A DNA stretch of 64,000 nucleotides from Polynucleobacter sp. AM-7D1 (GCF_018688455.1 NZ_CP061319.1:186001-250000), one strand, 5' to 3'; positions 17,822-28,850 are shown, counted from the stretch's first letter. Numbers and translations: made by a program. The notes: generated by a model from the sequence alone, not told the origin.

Positions 17822-19810
17822 ATGCATCTTTTATATGAAGAGGGTGGTGACATCAAGGTCGCCACAGTCCAGTCCGCCTCGGGCGCTGGTGACGCTGAGT
17901 CTTGGCAAGCGACTAGCCTATCCGGTAAAAAGATCAAACTAAAAGCTAAAGAAGTTTGGCTACGCTTTGATAAGCCAGAGCCACAGACATTAATGGATGA
18001 GGCAAATGCTTTATCTCAAGAGATTGATCTGCAGTTCTTATGGGACTGTGCACCTGATGAAGAATTTGGTTTAGTCGATGTTGCTCATGAGTACTTTGGT
18101 GCACAGGCAAGTATTCCACAACAAACTGCATTAGCAATTGCCTTACAAGGTGCCCCGGTATTTTTCCGTCGCAAAGGGCGTGGGCGTTTTCAGCGAGCGC
18201 CATTAGAGCAGTTGCAAGCCGGTTTGGCTGCGCTTGAGCGCAAGCAAAAGGAACTGGAGCAGCAAGCTGCATGGCAACAAGAGTTGGTGGCTGGCGTGTT
18301 TCCAGAGACGCTCAAGTCTCAAGCAAATCAGTTATTGTTTTCTCCCGATAAAAATACCTCAGCTTACAAAGCATTAATTGCTGCTTGTACTGAGGCAGGA
18401 GAATCCCCTGCCCAATTGATGATCCGCTGTGGCGCTATTGATTCGCTATTGCAATATCACCAAGGCATGTTTTTAAAGGCCCATTTCCCTCAGGGTGCTG
18501 CACATAATCCAAGCTTGGTAGTGGACCAGGCTGTATTAGACGTCATCATTTCAGAGTTACCGTTAGCTGAAGTGAGTGCTTTCTCGATTGATGATTCGGG
18601 CACTACTGAGATTGATGATGCTTTATCGGTTACTGCACTTGAGGGTGGCGGACATCGTATTGGCATTCATATTGCTGCCCCTGGTTTGGTGATCGCTAAG
18701 GATGATGCTTTAGATAAGGTCGCACGCACGCGTATGTCGACCGTGTACTTTCCTGGCGACAAAATTACGATGTTGCCCGATGCGGTGATTGCGCAGTTCT
18801 CATTGGATGAGGGCGCCGCTCGCCCAGCTTTATCGATTTATGTGGATATCGATTCGACTGGAATAGTGGATAAGGAATCTTTGCAATTACGTGCCGAGAT
18901 GGTTCCGATGGGATCAAATCTTCGTCTGGAAAATTTAGAGCATTTGGTGACGGAAGAAAGTCTGGCTGATGAATCATCTGACTATGCGTATCGTCAAGAG
19001 CTCAGTGTGTTGTGGACTGCAGCAAAGTTATTACATGCGGGACGTCAAGAGCAGCGCGTAGCTAGTGGATTGCGTGCCGAGCAATTAGGAGTCTTAGATC
19101 CCAAGGCCTTAGCGAGAGACTTTCATTTTCAAATCAAAGAAGTAGATGGATCGCAGCGAGTAGATATTACTCCCCGTCAGCGCGGCTCCATCCTCGATAC
19201 CATCGTTGCCGAGTGGATGATTTATTGCAATAGTGCCTCAGGGCGCTTGCTGGCAGATCATGGGGTACCTGGTTTGTTCCGCACCCAAAAGGGTTGGGGC
19301 CCGTTGCGTACACGCATGCAGACGACACCTGGTCCTCATGAAGGGCTGGGTTTGGAGTATTACGCTTGGTGTACATCGCCATTGCGTCGCTATTCAGATT
19401 TAGTGAATCAGTGGCAGTTAATTGCGATAGCAAAACATGGCATCACCGCCAAAATGGTGGCACCATTCCCGCCGCGAGATGCCGCCTTGATGGGTATCGC
19501 AGCGGATTTTGAAGCTTGCTATTCAGCCTATGGTGAATACCAGGACCGTCTTGAGAAATATTGGTGCTTACGTTGGGTTTCTCAGGATGAAGTTCCTAAG
19601 CAGGTATTCGTAAGGCACCTTAAAGAAGGAATGTCGCGTGTTGAACCTATTCCACTGCATTTACCAATCCCAGAATTGGCTACCCACCCGCGTATGACCA
19701 GAGCCGAAGTAAATATTGCTGATGTAGATCTCCTGCAACTGACTGCGGGGGTAAGAGTGCTTCATGTCGAGACACCAGAAGTTCCTGAGAGTGATGCAAG
19801 TCCAACCTAA
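17822..19810 (+). CDS. RNB-domain exoribonuclease (RNase II family)
   Basis: 662 residues. The central RNB catalytic domain (about 245-570) contains the metal-binding acidic cluster in SIDDSGTTEIDDALSV and the DTIVAEWMIYCN and SPLRRYSDLVNQWQ motifs. The N-terminal region lacks the cold-shock pattern typical of E. coli RNase R, and the protein is nearer RNase II in length. The predicted role is 3'-to-5' degradation of single-stranded RNA. It begins 2 bp after the FabG-like stop and overlaps the TonB-like gene, so it belongs to the mpl operon. Confidence 0.9.
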   Translation: MHLLYEEGGDIKVATVQSASGAGDAESWQATSLSGKKIKLKAKEVWLRFDKPEPQTLMDEANALSQEIDLQFLWDCAPDEEFGLVDVAHEYFGAQASIPQQTALAIALQGAPVFFRRKGRGRFQRAPLEQLQAGLAALERKQKELEQQAAWQQELVAGVFPETLKSQANQLLFSPDKNTSAYKALIAACTEAGESPAQLMIRCGAIDSLLQYHQGMFLKAHFPQGAAHNPSLVVDQAVLDVIISELPLAEVSAFSIDDSGTTEIDDALSVTALEGGGHRIGIHIAAPGLVIAKDDALDKVARTRMSTVYFPGDKITMLPDAVIAQFSLDEGAARPALSIYVDIDSTGIVDKESLQLRAEMVPMGSNLRLENLEHLVTEESLADESSDYAYRQELSVLWTAAKLLHAGRQEQRVASGLRAEQLGVLDPKALARDFHFQIKEVDGSQRVDITPRQRGSILDTIVAEWMIYCNSASGRLLADHGVPGLFRTQKGWGPLRTRMQTTPGPHEGLGLEYYAWCTSPLRRYSDLVNQWQLIAIAKHGITAKMVAPFPPRDAALMGIAADFEACYSAYGEYQDRLEKYWCLRWVSQDEVPKQVFVRHLKEGMSRVEPIPLHLPIPELATHPRMTRAEVNIADVDLLQLTAGVRVLHVETPEVPESDASPT

Positions 19811-20654
19811 GTTTGCTCAGTTAGTGGCGCGCTTAGATGGGGGTTGGTATCGCTATCCATTTGCTTATGCGCTAGGCCTCTCTATTCTGGCTCACCTTAT
19901 CTTTTTATCCTTTCGCTGGGGCATTGGAGAAATAGAAAATCGTCGTTTAAATACACCGCTGAGCGTTGTTTTGGTGAATGCTAGCAATCAAGTGGCACCC
20001 AAGGAGGCCAATAAATTGGCGCAAGCGAATTTGCATGGAGGAGGCAATACTGCCAAGCAAGATGCCAGTGCGCTTCATCGCGCAAGACTTGGTGCAGATG
20101 CCCGCCTAGAAGTTTTAGAGAAACAGCAAAAACAAATGCTAGCTAAGCTTGAAGCAGATCGAGCACTGGCAGGTGGTCGTAAAAGTGGTGATGAGCAAAA
20201 AGCAGTATCCCAACTGAACTCTTTAGAAGCAGAGCTGGCTAAGCGTTTGCAGGCCAATGGCCGCGAACCCCGACGTAAGGTCTTGACTGGAGCTAGCACC
20301 AAGGCGGTTGTATTTGCGCAGTATTACGATGCTATGCGTCAAAAAATCGAGGCCTATGGGAGTGCATTTTTCCCACGAGCTAACGGACGTCCTCTATATG
20401 GCAGTTTGGTGATTGTGGTGAGTGTCGATGCCCAGGGACGGATTGCGAATAATGCTCAGGGTAAAGATGGTCTGAGTATTGGGCGTAGTTCTGGCAATCC
20501 CGAGTTAGATCGTCAGGCCTTAGCGATTGTGCGTGCTTCTGCCCCCTTCGGAGTTTTCTCTGCAGAAATGCGCAATCAGATCGATATCTTGGATTGGGTG
20601 TCTACTTTTGATTTCACAAGAGATGGATCTAATCGCTTAGATCTACGTCCTTAA
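19764..20654 (+). CDS. TonB-like energy transducer protein
   Basis: 296 residues with one N-terminal membrane segment (about 32-50), a periplasmic coiled-coil-like stretch rich in K, E, Q and A (about 90-160), and a C-terminal domain (about 180-280) with the YGSLVIVVSVDAQGRI and LDRQALAIVRASAPFG pattern of TonB C-termini. No exbB/exbD lies nearby, so whether it powers outer-membrane uptake is unknown. The Met used overlaps the RNB gene by 47 bp; Met11 (19794) is an alternative start. Confidence 0.75.
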   Translation: MSRHQKFLRVMQVQPKFAQLVARLDGGWYRYPFAYALGLSILAHLIFLSFRWGIGEIENRRLNTPLSVVLVNASNQVAPKEANKLAQANLHGGGNTAKQDASALHRARLGADARLEVLEKQQKQMLAKLEADRALAGGRKSGDEQKAVSQLNSLEAELAKRLQANGREPRRKVLTGASTKAVVFAQYYDAMRQKIEAYGSAFFPRANGRPLYGSLVIVVSVDAQGRIANNAQGKDGLSIGRSSGNPELDRQALAIVRASAPFGVFSAEMRNQIDILDWVSTFDFTRDGSNRLDLRP

Positions 20655-20695
20655 TTCAGTAGACGCCACTCAATTTCGCTTATCCTGTAGTCACT

Positions 20696-21604
20696 ATGAG
20701 TCAAGCTACTTCCGCCGATTTGCATATCAATCCTACCGACTTTCACGGAGTGGATGTTTATGCGGTCGCGGGTAATCCAATTTCGCACAGTAAATCACCC
20801 GTCATCCATAAGCGGTTTGCTGAGCAGTCAAATCAAAAAATGCACTACGGTTGTTTACAGCCTTCACTTGATCAATTTAAAACCGCTGCACAAGCCTTCT
20901 TTGCTGCTGGCGGCAAAGGTATGAATGTCACTGTGCCATTTAAATTGGATGCTCAGGCTCTTGCAGATGTATTAACACCTCGTGCGCAGCTCGCTGGCGC
21001 TGTAAATACTCTACGCATTGAAGATGGAAAAATTTTTGGTGACAATACTGATGGCGCTGGTTTAGTTAGAGACCTATTGGCGCAGGGTATTCAGATTAAA
21101 GGAGCTCGAATCCTATTATTGGGGGCGGGTGGCGCTTGTCGCGGAGTGCTTGGCCCATTGCTAGAGCAGTCACCAAAAGAGCTAAAAATTGCCAATCGAT
21201 CCAATGCCAAGGCCGATGAACTGGTTCACTTGTTTAGTGATGTAGCTGGCTCATTTAATGTTGCGCTACAAGCAGTCTCTTTAAGTGTTCTTGAGGATGC
21301 TGGTAAGACCACATCCCCTTTTGATCTTATTATTAACGCTACTGCAGCAGGCTTATCCGATGCATCACCGATTAGCGATGCGGCAGCAAGCAATATTTTT
21401 ACTCCAAAATCTTTCGCCTACGATATGGTCTACGGCAAGATCACCGCCTTTATGCAGCAAGCATTACATCGCGGTGCACGGGTAAGCGATGGCTTGGGCA
21501 TGCTAGTAGAGCAGGCTGCTGACGCCTTCTTAATTTGGCGTGGTGCTACGCTTGCTAATGCGATTGATCCTCGCGTCGTATTGGCAGAACTTCGTACTTC
21601 CTAG
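20696..21604 (+). CDS. aroE: Shikimate dehydrogenase (NADP+)
   Basis: 302 residues; reduces 3-dehydroshikimate to shikimate. Substrate-binding [12 protein letters not shown] (about 24-35), catalytic Lys in GMNVTVPFK, the NADPH-binding [16 protein letters not shown], and NRSNAKAD, where the Arg fits NADP selection. The window also holds aroQ, the preceding pathway step. It lies between the TonB-like gene and mtgA, both close, so the operon from mpl may extend to mtgA. Confidence 0.97.
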   Translation: MSQATSADLHINPTDFHGVDVYAVAGNPISHSKSPVIHKRFAEQSNQKMHYGCLQPSLDQFKTAAQAFFAAGGKGMNVTVPFKLDAQALADVLTPRAQLAGAVNTLRIEDGKIFGDNTDGAGLVRDLLAQGIQIKGARILLLGAGGACRGVLGPLLEQSPKELKIANRSNAKADELVHLFSDVAGSFNVALQAVSLSVLEDAGKTTSPFDLIINATAAGLSDASPISDAAASNIFTPKSFAYDMVYGKITAFMQQALHRGARVSDGLGMLVEQAADAFLIWRGATLANAIDPRVVLAELRTS

Positions 21605-21621
21605 TTTTTAGCTGAGCTTCG

Positions 21622-22362
21622 ATGCGCTGGCTTTCTTACCTTCTGAAATGCTTGTTGGGTAGTTTTATTGCCATGCAGATTTACTTTGTCATTCAGCTTG
21701 GTTTGTGGGTAGTACTGGACCCAAGCAGGACTGCATTTCAGAGGGCAGAGCGTTGGCGCCTTTGCGGTCTGTCTTGGTCTTGCCCTGTGCAGTCAAGCTG
21801 GGTTCCTTACGACAAAATCTCTGCCAATCTCAAACGTGCTGTTTTAGTGAGCGAAGACGATATCTTTTTTCAGCATATGGGTGTTCGGGTGGAGGATATG
21901 AAAAAAGCTTGGACTAAGAACTCACAGCTTAATCAGCAGGGTGGTAAATCCAAAACCGCTTTACGTGGTGGTTCCACAATCACACAGCAACTAGCGAAGA
22001 ATCTTTTTCTCTCTTCCGAACAGAATTATTTTCGCAAAGCGCAAGAGCTGATTATTACGGGCCTACTTGAGGTTATGCTATCTAAGCAGAGGTTGTTCGA
22101 GATTTATCTAAATTCAGTAGAGTGGGGCGAGGGCATTTTTGGTATTGGTGCGGCTTCTCAACATTACTACGGAATAAAACCGGCATCACTGAATCGCGAA
22201 CAGGCGGCAGCCTTAGCCTCTGCATTACCAGCCCCAAAATGTTTCGACAAAGCGCAGTATTGCCGCAAAGCTAATATTCATTTCCCAACAAGACAAGACT
22301 TTATTTTGGAAAATATGGATAGAGTGGCTCTAGCGCCAACTCCAAAACCAAAGATGCGTTAG
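21622..22362 (+). CDS. mtgA: Monofunctional peptidoglycan glycosyltransferase
   Basis: 246-residue GT51 enzyme that polymerises lipid II into glycan strands. It has an N-terminal membrane anchor (about 5-28), the catalytic Glu motif SEDDIFFQHMG, RGGSTITQQLAKNLFL, a KAQELIITGLLEV segment, and EIYLNSVEWG. There is no transpeptidase domain, so it is MtgA and not a PBP1-type protein. Starts 17 bp after aroE and converges on pyrF with 27 bp between stops. Confidence 0.97.
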   Translation: MRWLSYLLKCLLGSFIAMQIYFVIQLGLWVVLDPSRTAFQRAERWRLCGLSWSCPVQSSWVPYDKISANLKRAVLVSEDDIFFQHMGVRVEDMKKAWTKNSQLNQQGGKSKTALRGGSTITQQLAKNLFLSSEQNYFRKAQELIITGLLEVMLSKQRLFEIYLNSVEWGEGIFGIGAASQHYYGIKPASLNREQAAALASALPAPKCFDKAQYCRKANIHFPTRQDFILENMDRVALAPTPKPKMR

Positions 22363-22389
22363 GTCTGCTGTAGGTTGACCCGACTTCTT

Positions 22390-23235
22390 TTATTTGCTGG
22401 CTGCTGCTCTTAATGCGTCTCTCGTAGTGATGGCCACTTTTCTAGCTGCTGCAGCAAAATCACTACCTGAGCTTGCATACAAGATTGCTCTGGAGGAGTT
22501 GATCATCATCCCTATGCCCGGTTTGTCGGAGATTTTTCCGGCCTGAACAGTAGCATCGATATCACCACCTTGAGCGCCAATACCTGGAATAAGCAAAGGC
22601 ATTTCGCCCACAATCACTCGCACCTTGGCAATTTCCTCGGGGAAGGTTGCGCCAACCACGAGGCTGATTTGGCCTGAGTTATTCCACTCTTTTGCAGCGA
22701 GTTTGGCAACGTGCAGATAAAGCGGTTCACCATTCGGGCCCACATTCAAGAACTGAAGGTCTGACCCTCCCGGATTGGAGGTGCGACATAAAACAATCAC
22801 GCCCTTGCCGGCATGTTTTAAATAAGGCTCTATTGTGTCAAAGCCCATATAGGGGTTGACGGTAACCGCATCTGCACCATAACGTTCAAAAGCCTCTAAG
22901 GCATAGTGGTCGGCAGTGCTGCCGATGTCACCACGCTTAGAGTCCAAGATGACTGGGATATGGGGGTACTTATCTTTCAGGTATCTAGTCAGCTTTTCTA
23001 GTTGGGCTTCAGCCCTTTGCGAAGCGAAGTAGGCAAACTGGGGCTTAAAGGAGCAAGCGGTATCCGCAGTGGCATCAGCGATCTCGCGGCAGAACTCAAA
23101 AATCCCTTCAGGCTTACCCTGAAGTACAGTGGGTAAGCGCTTCGGATCTGGATCAAAGCCCACGCACAACATGCTGCCTTGGGAAGCCCATGCGGACTGG
23201 AGTTGCTGGCTAAAGGTATTTGGGCTTGAGTTCAT
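22390..23235 (-). CDS. pyrF: Orotidine 5'-phosphate decarboxylase
   Basis: 281 residues; makes UMP from OMP. It is the longer, subfamily 2 type. Catalytic Lys/Asp lie in [17 protein letters not shown] and the phosphate-binding end in [17 protein letters not shown]. The gene stands alone, divergent from corA with 74 bp between starts. Two further pyrimidine genes (pyrR, pyrB) are 26 kb away, so the pathway is dispersed. Confidence 0.97.
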   Translation of the reverse strand: MNSSPNTFSQQLQSAWASQGSMLCVGFDPDPKRLPTVLQGKPEGIFEFCREIADATADTACSFKPQFAYFASQRAEAQLEKLTRYLKDKYPHIPVILDSKRGDIGSTADHYALEAFERYGADAVTVNPYMGFDTIEPYLKHAGKGVIVLCRTSNPGGSDLQFLNVGPNGEPLYLHVAKLAAKEWNNSGQISLVVGATFPEEIAKVRVIVGEMPLLIPGIGAQGGDIDATVQAGKISDKPGIGMMINSSRAILYASSGSDFAAAARKVAITTRDALRAAASK

Positions 23236-23309
23236 TGGAATTGAGCTTATTTTAGTGAAACTGTCATGATCTATAGGATAAACTAGCGACCATTCCTTAG
23301 GAGTTCACC

Positions 23310-24281
23310 ATGATCAACTTGTTCGTCCTGCAAAATGGCCGCCTCTCTCAAGAGCAAGTGGAAGATCGCAATGAATTGTTGCAATACTCCAACCCTATCT
23401 GGATCGATGTGGTTGACCCTGAAGAGGAAGAGCTCCTGTGGATTAAAGAGGCTTTTGGCGTTCTTTTGCCTGAATTAGATGATTTGGGTGACTTAGAAGC
23501 TTCTGCGCGGTATTTCGAGGCTGATGACGGCCATCTCCATATTCGTACCGACTTCTTGTTGGATGAGGAAGAAACTTCTCGCAACGTGCGAGTCGCTTTC
23601 GTGATGACCAAGCAAGTCTTGTTCTCTATTCATGATGAAGATTTGCCGGTATTCCGTTTGGTGCGTTTGCGTGCTCGTTTGCGCCCAGGTTCAGTGAGTA
23701 ATGCAAAAGACGTTTTGCTGGATTTGTATTCCACTGATGCTGAATATTCTGCCGATGCTTTGGAAGAGGTTTATGAAAACCTCGAGCAAGCCGGTAAGCG
23801 TGTTCTGCAAGATGACATTACTGATAATGATGCAGAAGAAGTGCTCGAAACGATTGCTAAGGAAGAGGATACCAACGGACGTATTCGTCGTAATGTGATG
23901 GATACCCGCCGGGCATTATCTTTTTTAATGCGTAGCAAATTATTGTCTGATGAGCAGCAAGAAGAAGCGCGTCAGATTTTGCGAGATATTGACTCACTTG
24001 AAAACCATACCGCGTTCTTGTTCGATAAGATTAACTTCTTAATGGATGCGACAGTTGGTTTTATTAATTTGAACCAAAGTAAGATCATCAAGATATTCTC
24101 GGTGGTATCCGTCGCCTTAATGCCACCTACTTTATTGGCGAGCGTATGGGGTATGAACTTCCGCTACATGCCTGAACTAGAGCAGACTTGGGGTTATCCA
24201 GTTGCCATTATTTCTATGGTGATCTCTGCGATGATTCCATTGGGCTACTTCCGCCATAAGGGCTGGCTAAGCTCACGCTAA
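23310..24281 (+). CDS. corA: CorA-family magnesium/cobalt channel
   Basis: 323 residues. A large acidic cytoplasmic domain (1-~255) with a long helix (EVYENLEQAGKRVLQDD...), then two C-terminal transmembrane helices. The first ends in the family selectivity motif GMN (SVWGMNFRYMPEL). It forms a pentameric inner-membrane channel for Mg2+ import. It has a good RBS (TTAGGAG at 23297-23303). Single gene; no Mg-responsive leader is visible in the 74-bp spacer. Confidence 0.95.
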   Translation: MINLFVLQNGRLSQEQVEDRNELLQYSNPIWIDVVDPEEEELLWIKEAFGVLLPELDDLGDLEASARYFEADDGHLHIRTDFLLDEEETSRNVRVAFVMTKQVLFSIHDEDLPVFRLVRLRARLRPGSVSNAKDVLLDLYSTDAEYSADALEEVYENLEQAGKRVLQDDITDNDAEEVLETIAKEEDTNGRIRRNVMDTRRALSFLMRSKLLSDEQQEEARQILRDIDSLENHTAFLFDKINFLMDATVGFINLNQSKIIKIFSVVSVALMPPTLLASVWGMNFRYMPELEQTWGYPVAIISMVISAMIPLGYFRHKGWLSSR

Positions 24282-24299
24282 TTCTGTAGTGCTGCCTTA

Positions 24300-24824
24300 T
24301 TAGGCGTTTTTGGGTTTCAGTATTTCCAAGAATTGAGATAAGGCAAAATCCCGCGCCTGTTCTCGTACGATTTGACGATCGCCCTTGAAGTGTTTGGTCA
24401 GTGTGACGGTATTGATGACATCATTTCCAATACTCTCTTTAATTGCCCAGCCAAAGCAGACGGTACCAATCGGTTTTTCTGGTGAGCCACCTGTTGGCCC
24501 AGCAATGCCAGTAATAGAGATAGCGGCATTGACATGTGCATTGTGTAGAGCTCCCTCAGCCATCGCTTTAGCAACTTGCTCGCTGACCGCGCCAAAAGAT
24601 TCAATTATTTCTACTGGAACATCTAAGCATTCAGATTTTGCAGCATTGCTATAGGTGATGTAGCCTCGCTCAAGCCAATCGCTGGAACCGGCTAAATCCG
24701 TTAGGGTAGCGCAGACAAGGCCTCCAGTACAGGATTCAGCTAAGGCAATTTTCCAACCCCGGCTTGTTAAGGTAAGTGCAACAGCTCTCGCTAGTTCATG
24801 CTGGGGATCGTTATTATTTTTCAT
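24300..24824 (-). CDS. pncC: Nicotinamide-nucleotide amidase (CinA C-terminal family)
   Basis: 174 residues, only the CinA C-terminal domain. Motifs LAESCTGGLVCATLTDLAGSS, GALHNAHVNAAISITGIAGP and GTVCFGWA match PncC, which deamidates NMN in pyridine nucleotide salvage. The N-terminal molybdopterin-like domain of full CinA is absent, as usual in proteobacterial PncC. The start overlaps the pgpA stop by 4 bp (ATGA), the last gene of thiL-pgpA-pncC. Confidence 0.95.
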   Translation of the reverse strand: MKNNNDPQHELARAVALTLTSRGWKIALAESCTGGLVCATLTDLAGSSDWLERGYITYSNAAKSECLDVPVEIIESFGAVSEQVAKAMAEGALHNAHVNAAISITGIAGPTGGSPEKPIGTVCFGWAIKESIGNDVINTVTLTKHFKGDRQIVREQARDFALSQFLEILKPKNA

Positions 24825-25402
24825 AAGATATAGCTCAATCCTATATGTAAAAGCGTCAGGGCGATGAGAGTGAAAAAAGCTGCAGCTAAATCGTCAGCAA
24901 TGATTCCAAAACCACGCCAAAGCTTTAAACCAAAACTGGAAGGGGTGGAATTATCACTATCCTCTAATTGTTTAAAGTGACGATCAATCATTCCAATCGG
25001 TCCTGGCTTGACGGCATCAAAAAATCGGAAGAGTGAAAATGCCACAATTTGCACCCATAAGCTTGCCGGCATGATGAAAGCCAATACGAGCCAAAAAGCG
25101 ACAACTTCATCCCAGACAATTCCACCAAAATCTTTTTTACCCAACTCTTCGCTAACTTGTCCGCAGATCCAGCAACCCAGCGCAATTCCTATGCCAATGG
25201 TCCACAGCCAGGCTTCGGTAGATAGAAAATACTCACCCACTAAGAATGCGGCCCAGGCCCACAGGGTTCCTGCGGTACCAGGTGCAAACGGCGCTAAACC
25301 GCTGCCCATGCCAAACGCCAAGGCGCGGCTGGGTTTGCTAAACACCCACTTAAAACTGGGGATGAATGTGGAGGCGCTGGGTGTATTGGCTTGGGTATTC
25401 AT
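24821..25402 (-). CDS. pgpA: Phosphatidylglycerophosphatase A
   Basis: 193-residue inner-membrane enzyme that removes phosphate from phosphatidylglycerol-phosphate. It has four hydrophobic segments, the N-terminal GMGSGLAPFAPGTAGTLWAW motif, the acidic WDEVVAFWLVLAF and the C-terminal GIIADDLAAAFFTLIAL. Coupled by 4-bp overlaps to thiL upstream and pncC downstream. Confidence 0.96.
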   Translation of the reverse strand: MNTQANTPSASTFIPSFKWVFSKPSRALAFGMGSGLAPFAPGTAGTLWAWAAFLVGEYFLSTEAWLWTIGIGIALGCWICGQVSEELGKKDFGGIVWDEVVAFWLVLAFIMPASLWVQIVAFSLFRFFDAVKPGPIGMIDRHFKQLEDSDNSTPSSFGLKLWRGFGIIADDLAAAFFTLIALTLLHIGLSYIL

Positions 25403-26421
25403 GCAAAGTGATCAAAGGACTTCATGAGTAAATTGGCTTCTTGAGTATCCAACTCTTTTGCATCCTTATCGATGATGCGTATCTCAGGTGTTGCGTGTTG
25501 CATGGATTTGATGCTGCCAATTTGTGTGAGTGGAAGATTGAGGTCGGCACTGATTTGGGTAATGACATTCCGTTTGCTAATTGGGGCGGTGAAGCACAGC
25601 TCGTAATCATCTCCTCCATTTGCGGCGAATTGGTTTTGGATTACCTGCGATTGCTTGAGTAGCGTGCTGGATTTTGGAATCCGGTCTAAAAAGATTTCGG
25701 CACTTTTTCCAGACTCCTCTAGGATGTGTTTGAGATCGCCCAATAGGCCATCAGAGACATCTAAAGCAGAATTGGCTAAACCTCTTAAGGCAATGCCTAA
25801 ATCCAGTCTAGGAGTTGGGCGATGCATATGCGCTTCAATTTCCCTCAAATCTTCTTTTGTTAATTCAATTTCATGACGCAGTGCAGCAAGAGTAAGTCGG
25901 GCATCACCCACAGTTCCTGAAACCCAAATGTCATCGCTTACTAATGCCCCCGATCTACAAATGGCTTTGCCTTTTGGGATGCTGCCAAAGGCGGTGATGC
26001 AAATATTGAGTGGACCAGCAGTGGTGTCACCACCAATCAATGGACAGTTATATTGATTTGCAATAGCAAATAAGCCCTTGCTAAAGGCTTCTAGCCAGGC
26101 TGAATCAGGCCCTGGTAAGGCTAGTGCCAAAGTGAAGCCCAAAGGCTTGGCGCCCATGGCTGCTAGGTCTGAGAGGTTAACAGCTAGGGCTTTCCAGCCT
26201 AGCCACTCTGGATTGGCGTCAGGGAAAAAGTGTCGTCCTGAGACCAGCATGTCGCTGGTGATAGCAATTTCTTCAGTAGGGTCAATTTTGAGTAGCGCAC
26301 AGTCATCACCAATTCCCAATTTCACCGAGCCGGGATTGTTCGCAAGCATGAGTTCTGACTGCGTTTTAAAGAAACGCTGAATCAGGTCAAATTCGCCAAG
26401 TCGAGAGATTTGAGATTGCAT
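25399..26421 (-). CDS. thiL: Thiamine-monophosphate kinase
   Basis: About 340 residues; phosphorylates TMP to thiamine pyrophosphate. Motifs: GEFDLIQRFF start, GIGDDCALL, TSDMLVSGRHFF, NLSDLAAMGAKPLG, GGDTTAGPLNI and DVSDGLLGDL. The frame is open to 26541, but the first 40 residues have no family match and would overlap maeB, so the start MQSQISRLGEFD at 26421 is chosen. First gene of the thiL-pgpA-pncC operon, divergent from maeB with 72 bp between starts. Confidence 0.94.
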   Translation of the reverse strand: MQSQISRLGEFDLIQRFFKTQSELMLANNPGSVKLGIGDDCALLKIDPTEEIAITSDMLVSGRHFFPDANPEWLGWKALAVNLSDLAAMGAKPLGFTLALALPGPDSAWLEAFSKGLFAIANQYNCPLIGGDTTAGPLNICITAFGSIPKGKAICRSGALVSDDIWVSGTVGDARLTLAALRHEIELTKEDLREIEAHMHRPTPRLDLGIALRGLANSALDVSDGLLGDLKHILEESGKSAEIFLDRIPKSSTLLKQSQVIQNQFAANGGDDYELCFTAPISKRNVITQISADLNLPLTQIGSIKSMQHATPEIRIIDKDAKELDTQEANLLMKSFDHFA

Positions 26422-26493
26422 GCCCCATTTTATGGCTCTTGGGACTCTTTCATCTGAGAGGAATAGAATTAGAAGCTTGAATACGTCTGATAG

Positions 26494-28833
26494 ATGAGTG
26501 AACTGATGAGCAAACCAAGCAATAGCAGCAAAGAACAACAAATAGCGGATTTAAGAGCAGCCGCCCTCCACTATCACGAGTTTCCCGTTCCTGGAAAAAT
26601 CGAAATTGCTCCAACTAAGCAGTTAACTAATCAGCGAGACTTAGCGCTTGCCTACACCCCTGGCGTTGCAGCAGCCTGCGAAGAAATTGCCAAGGATCCT
26701 GCCAATGCATTTCGTTACACAGCACGCGGCAATTTAGTAGGCGTGATTACGAACGGTACCGCAGTATTAGGTTTGGGAAATATTGGACCATTGGCAAGTA
26801 AGCCAGTGATGGAAGGTAAAGCAGTTCTCTTTAAGAAATTTGCTGGCATTGATGTTTTCGATATCGAGGTTAATGAAAACGATCCAGATAAATTAGTTGA
26901 GATCATTGCTGCACTTGAGCCTACTTTTGGCGGTATCAATTTAGAGGACATCAAAGCACCAGATTGTTTTGTAGTTGAGCGCAAACTACAGGCTCGCATG
27001 AAGATCCCAGTTTTTCATGATGATCAACACGGAACTGCGATTGTGGTCGCTGCTGCAATTCTGAATGGTTTGAAAGTAGTTGGTAAAGATGTCGCTAACG
27101 TGAAGCTAGTAACTTCAGGTGCTGGTGCTGCTGCATTAGCTTGCTTGGATTTGTTAGTTGACCTTGGCATTCCTCGTAAAAATATTTGGGTTACTGATTT
27201 GGCTGGTGTTGCATACAAGGGTCGCAAAGAACTTATGGATCCGGAGAAAGAGCCATTCTGTCAAGAGACTGATTTGCGCACTTTAGATGAAGTGATTGAA
27301 GGCGCTGATATTTTCTTAGGCCTTTCTGCTGGTGGTGTATTGAAGCAAGACATGGTGAAAAAGATGGCTAATAAGCCATTGATCTATGCCCTAGCAAATC
27401 CAACCCCTGAGATTCTTCCTGAAGAAGTAAAGGAAGTTCGTCCTGATGCAGTGATGGCAACTGGCCGTACTGATTATCCGAACCAAGTGAATAACGTATT
27501 GTGCTTTCCATTCATCTTCCGCGGTGCACTGGATGTTGGTGCTACCACCATCACTCGTGGCATGGAAGTCGCAGCAGTTAAGGCTGTGGCGGAGTTAGCG
27601 CAAGCAGAGCAAAGCGAAGTGGTGACCTCTGTATATGGTATTGAGAATTTGTCTTTTGGCCCAGAGTATTTGATTCCGAAGCCATTTGACCCTCGTCTGA
27701 TTACTGTTATTGCACCTGCGGTTGCTAAGGCTGCAATGGATGATGGTGTTGCTCAACGTCCGATTAAAGATTTTGACGCTTACCGTAATCAGTTACAACA
27801 ATTTGTGTACCACTCTGGTACTTTGATGAAGCCACTATTTAGCATTGCTAAACGTGTGCCTGCCGCACAAAAACGTATCGTGTTTGCTGAGGGTGAGGAT
27901 GAGCGTGTATTGCGTGCAGTACAAATCATCATTGATGAGCATTTAGCGACGCCAATTTTGATCGGACGCCCAGCAGTTATTGAGCATCGAATTGGCAAGT
28001 TTGGGTTGCGTATTAAAGCTGGCGAAGACTTTGAGATCGTCAATCCTGAGAACGATCCACGCTATCGTGATTTTTGGCAAACCTATCTAGGTTTAACGGA
28101 GCGCAAAGGCGTTACTGAATCTTTTGCTAAGTTAGAAATGCGTCGTCGCAATAGTTTAATTGGTTCAGTGATGATTACCAAAGGCATGGCAGATGGCATG
28201 ATTTGTGGAACTGTCGGTAACTTAGCAACCCATTTGAAATACATTGATGAGGTGGTGGGTCAAGAGCCGGGCGCCAATGTTTATGGCGCCATGTCTGGAT
28301 TGATTTTGCCAGGTCGCCAAGTGTTCTTGGTGGATACCCATGTCAACATCGATCCAAGTGCAGAGCAATTGGCTGAATTGACATTGATGGCGGCAAGTGA
28401 AATGCGTAAATTAGGTCTAGCGCCTAAAGTTGCACTATTGTCACACTCCAATTTTGGTTCAAGCAGTGCGCCTTCCGCAGTGAAGATGCGTGAAGTATTG
28501 GCATTGATTCAAAAAGCAGATCCAACCCTTGAGGTTGATGGTGAAATGCATGGTGATAGCGCTTTGGATGAAACTATTCGTGCCAGCGCCGTTACTTCAT
28601 CTCCATTAAAGGGTGATGCTAATTTGCTAGTGTTGCCAAATATTGATGCCGCAAACATTTCCTACAACTTGCTAAAGACAGCTGCTGGTAACGGCATTGC
28701 AATCGGACCATTACTACTCGGTGCCGCTAAGCCGATTCATATCTTGACGCCATCAGCTACTGTGCGTCGCATCGTCAACGTCACTACTTTGGCGGTAGTT
28801 GAAGCGGCAAGTAACGCCAGGGGCGTGGCTTAA
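26494..28833 (+). CDS. maeB: NADP-dependent malic enzyme with phosphotransacetylase-like domain
   Basis: 779 residues. Residues ~25-430 are malic enzyme: [15 protein letters not shown] with the catalytic Tyr, the [21 protein letters not shown] segment (shown in part), and the catalytic Lys/Asp in EDIKAPDCF and DDQHGTA. Residues ~445-775 are a phosphate acetyltransferase-like domain, usually regulatory (acetyl-CoA sensing) in MaeB and not itself catalytic. It makes pyruvate and NADPH from malate. Single gene; two hairpins lie behind it. Confidence 0.96.
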   Translation: MSELMSKPSNSSKEQQIADLRAAALHYHEFPVPGKIEIAPTKQLTNQRDLALAYTPGVAAACEEIAKDPANAFRYTARGNLVGVITNGTAVLGLGNIGPLASKPVMEGKAVLFKKFAGIDVFDIEVNENDPDKLVEIIAALEPTFGGINLEDIKAPDCFVVERKLQARMKIPVFHDDQHGTAIVVAAAILNGLKVVGKDVANVKLVTSGAGAAALACLDLLVDLGIPRKNIWVTDLAGVAYKGRKELMDPEKEPFCQETDLRTLDEVIEGADIFLGLSAGGVLKQDMVKKMANKPLIYALANPTPEILPEEVKEVRPDAVMATGRTDYPNQVNNVLCFPFIFRGALDVGATTITRGMEVAAVKAVAELAQAEQSEVVTSVYGIENLSFGPEYLIPKPFDPRLITVIAPAVAKAAMDDGVAQRPIKDFDAYRNQLQQFVYHSGTLMKPLFSIAKRVPAAQKRIVFAEGEDERVLRAVQIIIDEHLATPILIGRPAVIEHRIGKFGLRIKAGEDFEIVNPENDPRYRDFWQTYLGLTERKGVTESFAKLEMRRRNSLIGSVMITKGMADGMICGTVGNLATHLKYIDEVVGQEPGANVYGAMSGLILPGRQVFLVDTHVNIDPSAEQLAELTLMAASEMRKLGLAPKVALLSHSNFGSSSAPSAVKMREVLALIQKADPTLEVDGEMHGDSALDETIRASAVTSSPLKGDANLLVLPNIDAANISYNLLKTAAGNGIAIGPLLLGAAKPIHILTPSATVRRIVNVTTLAVVEAASNARGVA

Positions 28834-28850
28834 GAAGTAAGAGTAAGCTT

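Noticed and set aside
26422..26541. 40-residue N-terminal extension of ThiL
   Set aside because: Overlaps the divergent maeB start and lacks family similarity; the start at 26421 is used.
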